NCBI RefSeq assembly: GCF_001429295.1
Contig: NZ_LMJL01000012.1
Coordinates: 362,137-426,136 of the forward strand
Direction: 5' to 3'
DNA: 64,000 bases
From: Flavobacterium sp. Root935
GTDB taxonomy: Bacteria; Bacteroidota; Bacteroidia; Flavobacteriales; Flavobacteriaceae
The notes under the pieces are model-generated. The model saw nothing but the letters and a program-made list of their open reading frames with translations. It was not told where the DNA came from and searched no databases. A program made the translations under genes and the position numbers. Positions 33,839 to 40,534 of this stretch are shown piece after piece. Each line of letters opens with the position of its first letter. Position 1 is the first letter of the stretch.

Positions 33839-34843
33839 ATGGATGTTAAAAACACAATGTCGCGCCGTTCAGCCCTAACAGGTATGGGGGCGGTACTTGC
33901 CACGGCAGCAATTAACCCTGTACTTGCCAGCAGTCTCAATGACGCTGGCGTACACATAGTAAACGGACCGGAAAATCCTACTACAAAATATCCGAGACCG
34001 CCATTTAAAGAACAATCGCAACCATGGCCGGGACTTGTCAGTAAAATGGATCCAAGACCCGATCACGGCGAGAAAAGTTATAAAGGAACTGGCCGTTTAA
34101 AAGGCCGTAAAGCACTAATAACTGGAGGTGATTCTGGAATGGGAAGAGCTGCTGCAATAGCGTATGCAAGAGAAGGTGCTGATGTAGCTATAAATTATTT
34201 TCCAACTGAAGAAGAAGACGCCAGAGAAGTAATCCAGCTGATTAAGGCTGAAGGAAGAAAAGCCGTTGCAATACCTGGAGATTTACGCGATGAAGCATTT
34301 TGCAAATCACTCGTAGAAAAAGCTGTAAAAGAACTCGGCGGACTTGACATTGTAGTAAACAATGCTGCTCGTCAGCAGACAAATGCTTCAATTCTAGATA
34401 TTTCTACAGAAGAATTTGACTGGACAATGAAAACTAACATTTATGCTCCTTTTTGGATTATTAAAGCTGCTCTGCCTCATTTACAAGCAGGTGCTTCTAT
34501 AATAGGGACAAGTTCAGTTCAGGCTTATGCGCCTAGTGAAGATTTATACGATTATGCTCAGACAAAAGCAGCTACTACCAACTATATCAAATCGCTGGCC
34601 AAACAACTTGGTCCAAAAGGCATAAGAGTTAATGGAGTTGCACCCGGACCAATATGGACACCGCTTCAAGTGAGTGGCGGCGCAACAATGGAAAAACTTA
34701 AAGAATTTGGATCACAAACTCCTATGGGAAGACCTGGACAGCCAGTTGAACTTGCTTCCATTTATGTACAGCTTGCTGCTAATGATGCTAGTTATGCAAC
34801 TGGACAGATTTATGGTGCAAGCGGCGGAGAAGGAAATCCGTAA
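33839..34843 (+). CDS. Tat-exported SDR oxidoreductase (YghA-like)
   Basis: 334 residues. A twin-arginine-type signal (SRRSALTGMGAVLATAAINPVLA) is followed by a 50-residue linker typical of YghA-like SDRs (PENPTTKYPRPPFKEQSQPWPGLVSKMDPRPDHGEKSYKGTGRLKGRKALITGGDSGMG). The cofactor motif is TGGDSGMG, with NNAARQ, IIGTSSVQ (Ser) and YDYAQTK (YxxxK). Membrane-bound or periplasmic SDR export is unusual, and the predicted Tat signal with FAD/NAD cofactor loading would require folding before export. It is often seen in stress clusters. It ends in a terminator. Confidence 0.88.
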   Translation: MDVKNTMSRRSALTGMGAVLATAAINPVLASSLNDAGVHIVNGPENPTTKYPRPPFKEQSQPWPGLVSKMDPRPDHGEKSYKGTGRLKGRKALITGGDSGMGRAAAIAYAREGADVAINYFPTEEEDAREVIQLIKAEGRKAVAIPGDLRDEAFCKSLVEKAVKELGGLDIVVNNAARQQTNASILDISTEEFDWTMKTNIYAPFWIIKAALPHLQAGASIIGTSSVQAYAPSEDLYDYAQTKAATTNYIKSLAKQLGPKGIRVNGVAPGPIWTPLQVSGGATMEKLKEFGSQTPMGRPGQPVELASIYVQLAANDASYATGQIYGASGGEGNP

Positions 34844-34901
34844 ATAAAAATGACGCACTAATCTTTTCAAAATGTACAGCAATAGAAAACAGATTGATTT
34901 A

Positions 34902-34931
34902 AAACCTCTGTAATTACCATTACGGAGGTTT
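34902..34931 (+). terminator. Intrinsic terminator after the SDR gene
   Basis: A 13-bp stem AAACCTCTGTAAT / ATTACGGAGGTTT with one G-T pair and a TACC loop. Confidence 0.75.
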
Positions 34932-34980
34932 CGTTTATTTGGAAAGTGACAATTATCTACAACCATTAATTACTAAGAAT

Positions 34981-35493
34981 ATGGAAAAAGTTTTTTTTAA
35001 AGATTGGATCAGTATAGGACATGTTATAATTGCCACTATAATTGCATTCATTACTTTATTTTTCTTCCTGAGAATTTCAGGAAAACGAACCTTAGCAAAA
35101 CTCAATGCCTTTGATTTTGTCGTTACTGTTGCTTTGGGTTCTACTCTATCGTATATGATGCTGGCAATGGTTCCGCTGGTTGAAGGAGCTCTTGTATTAT
35201 TTTTGATTATCATCTTACAATATATTTTTGCACGAACTGCTCGTTCCTCAAAAAAAATGGAAAGGCTTATAAATGCCGTACCCAGCTTAATATTTTATGA
35301 TGGAAAATTTATAGAAAAAACTATGGCGAAAGAAGCCATAACAAAAGCGGAAATATTCTCTACAATTAGAAATTCAGGAATTGACCAGATCGAAGAAGTT
35401 AAAGCAATTGTAATGGAACTTAACGGACAGATTACTGTTGTAAGAAAATCAAATGGTAATGGAAACAGTTCGTTAGATGATATTATGCCTTAG
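34981..35493 (+). CDS. DUF421 membrane protein (YetF/YcaP-like)
   Basis: 170 residues from ATG 34981; a TTG 14 codons upstream is rejected. Three hydrophobic segments lie at about 10-32, 42-62 and 65-85 (ISGKRTLAKLNAFDFVVTVALGSTLSYMML). A cytoplasmic DUF421 domain follows (ERLINAVPSLIFYDGKFIEKTMAKEAITKAEIFSTIRNSGIDQIEEVKAIVMELNGQITVV). Family knowledge: spore or stress membrane proteins with no proven function. It is in the stress island, 137 bp after the Tat-SDR gene. Confidence 0.9.
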   Translation: MEKVFFKDWISIGHVIIATIIAFITLFFFLRISGKRTLAKLNAFDFVVTVALGSTLSYMMLAMVPLVEGALVLFLIIILQYIFARTARSSKKMERLINAVPSLIFYDGKFIEKTMAKEAITKAEIFSTIRNSGIDQIEEVKAIVMELNGQITVVRKSNGNGNSSLDDIMP

Positions 35494-35657
35494 TGGTTTT
35501 ACATTTCATCATTTAGATATTTTTCATTTACTATATGAGAATTTGACAATGGTTTGCGCAAATTATATAAAACCTTCAGCATTTAAAAATCTTACTTTTA
35601 ATAATAGTTAATTGGAAAATTAGCGAATAAGTAAGCTATTAATTTAAACTGATATAT

Positions 35658-35933
35658 ATGAAATCCGAGAATTACTTTTATGCGTCTGATGACTTTGCAG
35701 GCGATATGACATCTTATGAAGAACAATTGTTGTTAAATTATGATGATTATCTTGAAGGAGGTTTTGCAAATAACTTGACAGCCAGCGGCCATTATAATTT
35801 AGTGCTTGGAGATTTGGAAGAAGATCTTGAAGAAGATTTCGATTCAGAATACGACGAAAATGACTGGGAAGAAGAAGAACCAAATGAAGAAGAGAGCGAT
35901 AAAGATCCTGGAACTTTTATAATGAAAAGCTAA
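35658..35933 (+). CDS. Second highly acidic small protein
   Basis: 91 residues. The C-terminal half is Asp/Glu-rich (GDLEEDLEEDFDSEYDENDWEEEE); the N-terminal half (FYASDDFAGDMTSYEEQLLLNYDDYLEGGFANN) is less biased. It resembles the 30785-31171 protein in composition and in the EEDLEEDF segment. Likely disordered, function unknown. It has its own terminator. Confidence 0.75.
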   Translation: MKSENYFYASDDFAGDMTSYEEQLLLNYDDYLEGGFANNLTASGHYNLVLGDLEEDLEEDFDSEYDENDWEEEEPNEEESDKDPGTFIMKS

Positions 35934-35960
35934 GACTCGATTACGATTAACCCATAAAAA

Positions 35961-35992
35961 AAATAGTAACAGATCTAATTTTGTTGCTATTT
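35961..35992. terminator. Terminator between convergent genes
   Basis: AAATAGTAACA / TGTTGCTATTT, an 11-bp stem with one G-T pair and a 10-base loop. T runs and A runs lie on both sides, so both 35933 (+) and 36014 (-) can use it. Confidence 0.75.
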
Positions 35993-36013
35993 TTTTTATG
36001 AATTTATTTAAAA

Positions 36014-37408
36014 TTATAAATATTTGCTTTTAAAAACAGTCAGTTTTTCTCTTGTCATATCATCAATAGTATAAGAGATCCCTCCCATTCCTAAACCAGA
36101 AGCATCTCTTCCGCCAAAAGGCATCCAATCTACTCTAAAAGCTGTATTGTCATTTACCATAACGGCAGTTGCATTTAATTTTTTAGCGGCATCCAAAGCA
36201 ATGTCTAAGTTTTTGGTAAAAACAGCAGCTTGAAAATGTACGTCTAAAGCATTTGCTTTTTTTATCGCCTCTTCCCTATTGGTAAAAGGATATATACATA
36301 CCACTGGACCAAAGATTTCATTTGTTGAAACCTTAGAATCTTCTGATGGGTTAAATAATACTGTAGGCTCAAAACAAGTATCAGAAATACGTTTTCCTCC
36401 TGCAATTAATTTTGCGCCTTCTCCAATCGCTTCGTTAACCCATTCTTCAACACGACTAAGTTCTTTTGATGTAATAAGTGAGCCAACATCTGTCTTTTCA
36501 TCAAACGGGTTTCCAACAACTAATTTATTGGCAGCTTCAGCAAACTGTTCCACAAAACGATCGCAAATCTCCTGATTGACATATATTTTCTGAACCGATA
36601 CACAAACTTGACCAGCATGGTAAAATCCCCCTTTTACCAAATCTGGAATCATTGTGCTAAAATCGGCATCACTTTCTACAATTACAGGCGCAGCTCCGCC
36701 ATGCTCTAAGGCACATCTTGTTCCAGGCGGTAATTTGCTTTTAAGATGCCAGCCTACTTTTGCTGAACCAATAAAGGTTAGAAAATGAACTCTGGAATCT
36801 GTAACTAACAATTCTGCTGTTTCATTATCACATAATACTACTTGAACCCATCCTTCTGGTAAACCGGCTTCTCTTAAAATATCAGCCAAGGCAAGACCCG
36901 ACAAAGGTGTATTGCTTGACGGTTTAAAAATAACCGGGCACCCAGCGGCAACAGCAGTCGCAATTTGATGTACCGCCAAATTTAATGGATGATTAAAAGC
37001 ACTTACAGCAGCCACAACTCCAATTGGTTCTTTAGAAGTAAAAGCAATCCTGTTTACAGAAGCTTCAGTAAGTCCCATTGGGATTTGTTCTCCTTTTATC
37101 TGCGATATGTGTTCAGCTGCTAATTTTACTCCTTTAATGGCTCTAAGTATTTCTGCTTTTGAATCTTTATAGGGTTTTCCGCCTTCGCTAATTGCCAAAT
37201 GAATTAGTTCTTCGCTTCTTTCATTCATTATCGAAGCGGCTTTTTCTAATATTTCAATTCTTTTAAAAGCTGGAATCCAATTAGATTGATCATTGAATAA
37301 ATTTTGAGCGGTATTCAATATCTTTTCAATATCATTTTTATTAATGAGCGGCAGTTCTTTAATGAGACTTTGATCGTAGGGAAATATAATTTTTGTGGTG
37401 TTTTCCAT
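36014..37408 (-). CDS. NAD(P)-dependent aldehyde dehydrogenase
   Basis: 464 residues, typical length. SAFNHPLNLAVHQIATAVAAGCPVIFKPSSNTP is the cofactor-binding region. FIGSAKVGW is followed by the general-base Glu in CALEHGGAAPVIV, and the catalytic Cys is in GGFYHAGQVCVSVQ. FGPVVCIYPF and the C-terminal FGGRDASGLGMGG complete it. The family includes succinate-semialdehyde, glyceraldehyde-3-phosphate (non-phosphorylating) and lactaldehyde dehydrogenases. Which aldehyde is used cannot be decided. It is on the same strand as a monooxygenase-like gene and DJ-1 gene upstream, in an aldehyde/electrophile context. Confidence 0.93.
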   Translation of the reverse strand: MENTTKIIFPYDQSLIKELPLINKNDIEKILNTAQNLFNDQSNWIPAFKRIEILEKAASIMNERSEELIHLAISEGGKPYKDSKAEILRAIKGVKLAAEHISQIKGEQIPMGLTEASVNRIAFTSKEPIGVVAAVSAFNHPLNLAVHQIATAVAAGCPVIFKPSSNTPLSGLALADILREAGLPEGWVQVVLCDNETAELLVTDSRVHFLTFIGSAKVGWHLKSKLPPGTRCALEHGGAAPVIVESDADFSTMIPDLVKGGFYHAGQVCVSVQKIYVNQEICDRFVEQFAEAANKLVVGNPFDEKTDVGSLITSKELSRVEEWVNEAIGEGAKLIAGGKRISDTCFEPTVLFNPSEDSKVSTNEIFGPVVCIYPFTNREEAIKKANALDVHFQAAVFTKNLDIALDAAKKLNATAVMVNDNTAFRVDWMPFGGRDASGLGMGGISYTIDDMTREKLTVFKSKYL

Positions 37409-37536
37409 AATGCTTTTTTTAAATAGGTAATCTTAAAAAATCATGCTTTTATTCTAAGTCATTCTTCATGATTTGTTCCTTTAAATTTAGTCAAATTATC
37501 AGGGATTACAATACCTTTTGTTCACAATATTATAAA

Positions 37537-37842
37537 TTAATATTGCAAAGGTGTTGCCAAAAGAATTTCTCTAGTATCTAATAAAGGCACAATTTTACCC
37601 AAAACGAAGTCTTTAAAATGAGCTGAATTTCTATGTTCAGCAACTGCAGCTTCATTAGTATATCCTTCAAATAATACAATTGTATTAGCATCTGAATTGC
37701 TTTGATGAATTTTATAGAACAAATTGCCGTCTTCTTTTATACTTTCAGCATGTACCGTTTTTAGTAATTCTAAAACATTTTCAAGCTGACCTTCTTTAAC
37801 TTTCCATGTAGCAAAAACATGAACTGGATTTTGATTTTCCAT
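37537..37842 (-). CDS. ABM-domain protein (putative quinol monooxygenase, YgiN-like)
   Basis: 101 residues, complete antibiotic-biosynthesis-monooxygenase fold: VHVFATWKVKEGQLENVLELLKTVHAESIKEDGNLFYKIHQSNSDANTIVLFEGYTNEAAVAEHRNSAHFKDFVLG. The EH-x-x-S-xHF motif is conserved in the YgiN-like group. Family knowledge: cofactor-free oxidation of quinols or degradation-type functions. It lies between a DJ-1 gene and an aldehyde dehydrogenase gene on the same strand. Confidence 0.88.
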   Translation of the reverse strand: MENQNPVHVFATWKVKEGQLENVLELLKTVHAESIKEDGNLFYKIHQSNSDANTIVLFEGYTNEAAVAEHRNSAHFKDFVLGKIVPLLDTREILLATPLQY

Positions 37843-37892
37843 TTTGATATATTTTTATAATTATTTTAAAATTTTAAAAGTGAAATTATACT

Positions 37893-37919
37893 GACCTTCC
37901 ACATTTTGAAGAAGGTCAA
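37893..37919 (-). terminator. Hairpin after the second DJ-1/PfpI gene
   Basis: TGACCTTC / GAAGGTCA, 8-bp perfect stem with an 11-base loop, 14 bp after the stop at 37933. The T run is weak, so it may be a leaky terminator or RNA end-protecting hairpin. Confidence 0.55.
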
Positions 37920-37932
37920 TACAATTAAGCAA

Positions 37933-38703
37933 TTACTTTTTAGAATTTTCTAAAATAGTAATCATTTTTTCTGCTACGCCTTTCGCGGAAGCAGGATTTT
38001 GACCAGTAACCAAATTACCATCTGCAATACTGTGAGCTGACCATACTGCTGCGGCATGGAATTTTGCTCCTTGTTTTGTTAATGCTGTTTCTAATAAAAA
38101 CGGTACATCTGCAATAGCGTAACCTTTTTCTTCTTCATCTGTAAAAGAAGTGATATTTTTTCCATTTACGAGATAAGAGCCATTGCTAAGTTTTACATTT
38201 AGTAAAGATACGGGACCATGACATACTGCTCCTACAACTGCATTGCGTTCGTAGGTTTCTTTAATCACCTTTTTTAGCAATTCGTTTTCCGGCATATCCA
38301 CCATTGGAGCTAATCCGCCAGGAAGAAAAACAGCATCATATTTACTCACCTCTACAGTAGAAAGTTTAACCGCCTTCTGCATCGTCTCCCATCCTTTTCC
38401 TGTTAGAAAAGCAAGATTATCAGGATCATTTGCCAAATTAAGAGCATCTAAATACGGAGTCTCTCCAGTTAAGCTTGCAAAATCAATTTGATAATTTGCT
38501 TTTTCAAATTCGGCATAAGGATGTGCTACTTCTGGAAGAAATGTTCCAGTTCTTCTGTTATTTGGTCCAATTGCATTGGCATTAGACACAATAATTAAAA
38601 TTTTCTTGTTCATTTTTGTTTCGTTTTTAAGAGTTGTTTTTTGATTTTGTGCATAAGAAGAAAAAAAGGCAAGTGCCATTGTTACGATCATAAGTCTTTT
38701 CAT
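37933..38703 (-). CDS. Exported DJ-1/PfpI (Hsp31-like) protein
   Basis: 256 residues. A hydrophobic N terminus (MKRLMIVTMALAFFSSYAQ) suggests export. An internal start at MNKKILIIVS would give a cytosolic form of 226 residues. The elbow is GAVCHGPVSLLNV (Cys, His), with FLPGGLAPMVDMPE and the end GNLVTGQNPASAKGVAEKMI. It is related to the protein at 28043-28756 by these motifs. Family knowledge: Hsp31-like proteins remove methylglyoxal or protect proteins. An exported form would act in the periplasm (inference). An inverted repeat overlaps its promoter. Confidence 0.88.
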   Translation of the reverse strand: MKRLMIVTMALAFFSSYAQNQKTTLKNETKMNKKILIIVSNANAIGPNNRRTGTFLPEVAHPYAEFEKANYQIDFASLTGETPYLDALNLANDPDNLAFLTGKGWETMQKAVKLSTVEVSKYDAVFLPGGLAPMVDMPENELLKKVIKETYERNAVVGAVCHGPVSLLNVKLSNGSYLVNGKNITSFTDEEEKGYAIADVPFLLETALTKQGAKFHAAAVWSAHSIADGNLVTGQNPASAKGVAEKMITILENSKK

Positions 38704-38743
38704 TTCTATATTTTTTTAGGTTGTTAATGAATTATTTATAGGG

Positions 38744-38779
38744 CAAATTTATGCCAGCTCTCCTCCTCAATACGAGGAG
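38744..38779 (-). promoter_or_regulatory. Promoter of the exported DJ-1 gene with inverted repeat
   Basis: On the minus strand TAAATTTG (38751-38744) fits the -7 consensus. Upstream, CTCCTC-AATAC-GAGGAG (38763-38779), a perfect 6-bp-arm repeat, covers the -33 position where no good TTTG is found. This suggests an activator site replacing the -33 element. Confidence 0.5.
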
Positions 38780-38792
38780 AAAAGTCACAAAA

Positions 38793-38816
38793 AAAGTGTG
38801 ATCGAAATCACACTTT
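38793..38816 (-). terminator. UUCG-loop terminator after the Crp-type gene
   Basis: Perfect 10-bp stem AAAGTGTGAT / ATCACACTTT. Read on the minus strand the loop is TTCG and seven T follow. It lies 16 bp after the stop at 38833. It also contains TGTGA-N6-TCACA, the E. coli CRP consensus, but the terminator reading explains it better. Confidence 0.85.
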
Positions 38817-38832
38817 GAGGATTAAACAGCTG

Positions 38833-39402
38833 TTATTTGTTATTGGAGTAAAGCCTGCTGAGGGTTTCGCGGCTGACCCCGAGATATTCTGCAATATATT
38901 TTTTTGGAATTTTTTGAATGAGATTTGGATAAAGAGCCGCAAATTCTGTATATCGCTGCTGCGGATTATTAGAAAGCAATGAAATAACTCTTTGCTGTAG
39001 TGCAATATATCCTTTGGTAAGTTTTACTCTAAAAAAATGTTCCATTTTATGAAGTATGACAGAAAGTTGTTCCCTGCCATCAAGCGTAAGACATAAAACT
39101 TCTCCCGGCTCCATACAAACCACATACATGTTGGCCTGCTTTTGGTTGAAGTATGCAATATAATCAGACATCCACCAGTTTTCTGTTGCAAATTGCACGA
39201 TGTGCTCCTTTCCATCTTCATCGAGGTAAAAAACCCTGAAAATACCGCTCATGATAATATATTCATATTTTGCCTCATCTCCCTGCTGAATCAAATATTG
39301 ATTTTTTAATACTCTCCTGATCGTAAAAAAAGGTTTGATTGATTCAAACTCCTCATCAGTAATCGGAATAATTTCCTCAATATGTTTTCTCAGTTTTTCC
39401 AT
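38833..39402 (-). CDS. Crp/Fnr-family transcriptional regulator
   Basis: 189 residues. The effector domain (about 20-115) has IRRVLKNQYLIQQGDEAKYEYIIMSGIFRVFYLDEDGKEHIVQFATENWW. The helix-turn-helix at the C terminus is IPKKYIAEYLGVSRETLSRLYS. It is the same short subgroup as 25182-25760 and shares the E-T-L-S-R recognition motif. It sits upstream of, and on the same strand as, the exported DJ-1 gene across a terminator, so it probably regulates that gene. Confidence 0.92.
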   Translation of the reverse strand: MEKLRKHIEEIIPITDEEFESIKPFFTIRRVLKNQYLIQQGDEAKYEYIIMSGIFRVFYLDEDGKEHIVQFATENWWMSDYIAYFNQKQANMYVVCMEPGEVLCLTLDGREQLSVILHKMEHFFRVKLTKGYIALQQRVISLLSNNPQQRYTEFAALYPNLIQKIPKKYIAEYLGVSRETLSRLYSNNK

Positions 39403-39659
39403 AGTTTGTTTTTACCTTTTCAAAGATAGAAGAAATATTTTGGTGGAAAAGAGCCACGACCTTCAAAACGGCAAAGTGTTTAGCTAGTGCTCTTTGGTAG
39501 CATATAATTTTGTAAATTTGAGATAAACCAATTTAAAAGAAAAATACTGCTGCCAAATATTTTTGCCTTTTTCTAATTTTCTATTCGATTTAGCGGCACA
39601 TTACTTGAATAATAATTTTGTCAATTATTCTAATTATCAATTTATTAATCTTATTTATT

Positions 39660-40340
39660 ATGAAAGTAACTTACTACGGACATTCTTGTTTTTCTGTATT
39701 CACCAATGGAAAGCATATTCTTTTTGATCCTTTTATCACACCCAATGAACTTGCTAAAGATGTAGATGTAAATGCCATAAAAGCAGATTATATATTTATT
39801 TCTCATGCACATTATGACCATATTCAAGATGTTGAACTTATTGCCAAAAATACTGGAGCCAAAGTGCTTGGTAATTTTGAAATATATAACTGGCTTTTAA
39901 AAAAAGGAATTGAAAATTCGCATCCAATTAATCCCGGAGGACAATATGATTTTGATTTTGGAACTGTAAAATGCGTAATTGCACAACACTCCAGCAGTTT
40001 TAGTGACGGCTCTTACGGCGGTATTGCCAGCGGTTTTGTATTGACTACTTCTGAAGGGAATTTTTACTATAGTGGAGATACTGCCCTGACTCTCGACATG
40101 CAGCTGATCCCTAAATTTACACCTCTTGATTTTGCTGTTTTTCCCATTGGCGATGGTTTGACTATGGGTATAGAAGAAGCTGTTGAGGCTTCAAAATTAG
40201 TTGGCGTCACTAAAATTTTAGGTGTTCATTACGATACTTTCGGCTTTATTGTAATGGATCATCAAAAGGCATTTGACAAATTTAAAAATGCTGGATTACA
40301 ACTTTATCTTCCAGAAATAGGCAGCACAATCGAGTTATAA
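39660..40340 (+). CDS. UPF0173-type metal-dependent hydrolase
   Basis: 226 residues from ATG 39660; a TTG 14 codons upstream adds a hydrophobic leader and is rejected. Metallo-beta-lactamase fold: MKVTYYGHSCFSV at the start, ISHAHYDHIQD (HxHxDH), NFYYSGDTAL and FPIGDGLTMGIEEA. Length fits the UPF0173 group. Family knowledge: zinc-dependent hydrolases with unclear substrate, possibly lactonases. It is 190 bp upstream of acnA, with the TATATTTCGC element between them. Confidence 0.9.
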   Translation: MKVTYYGHSCFSVFTNGKHILFDPFITPNELAKDVDVNAIKADYIFISHAHYDHIQDVELIAKNTGAKVLGNFEIYNWLLKKGIENSHPINPGGQYDFDFGTVKCVIAQHSSSFSDGSYGGIASGFVLTTSEGNFYYSGDTALTLDMQLIPKFTPLDFAVFPIGDGLTMGIEEAVEASKLVGVTKILGVHYDTFGFIVMDHQKAFDKFKNAGLQLYLPEIGSTIEL

Positions 40341-40367
40341 TTATCTATTTTCTGTGAGTCCATTTTT

Positions 40368-40406
40368 TATATTTCGCAAAAAACAGATTTTTTTTAGCGA
40401 AATTTA
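40368..40406 (+). promoter_or_regulatory. TATATTTCGC split inverted repeat, copy A (upstream of acnA)
   Basis: TATATTTCGC (40368-40377), 19 bases, then GCGAAATTTA (40397-40406); only one mismatch between the arms. It is 130-170 bp upstream of the acnA start. Two more copies lie at 44466-44504 and 53186-53222. Confidence 0.55.
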
Positions 40407-40534
40407 GGAAACGATTTAATAAAGCATAGACCATAGACTGTTTGGAAATAAATAATTAAATTTAATAACTGAACAAATTAAACAAAACACATTAAGACTA
40501 AGTCCAATACTTACTAATTTAAATAACATTGAGT

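Noticed and set aside
38797..38812. A perfect E. coli-like CRP site, TGTGA-N6-TCACA, near a Crp-family gene.
   Set aside because: It is the stem of a UUCG-loop hairpin followed by seven T just after the gene stop, so a terminator explains it better. The recognition helix of the neighbour resembles FNR more than CRP.
39594..39608. CGGCACATTACTTGA as sigma-54 promoter of the UPF0173 hydrolase gene.
   Set aside because: The -12 dinucleotide is GA, not GC, and no TATATTTCGC element precedes it at enhancer distance.
33798..40460. A possible common TTGGAAA-like element before stress-island genes (for example 33798, 34939, 35611 and 40442).
   Set aside because: The bases after GGAAA do not align and such strings are common in AT-rich DNA.
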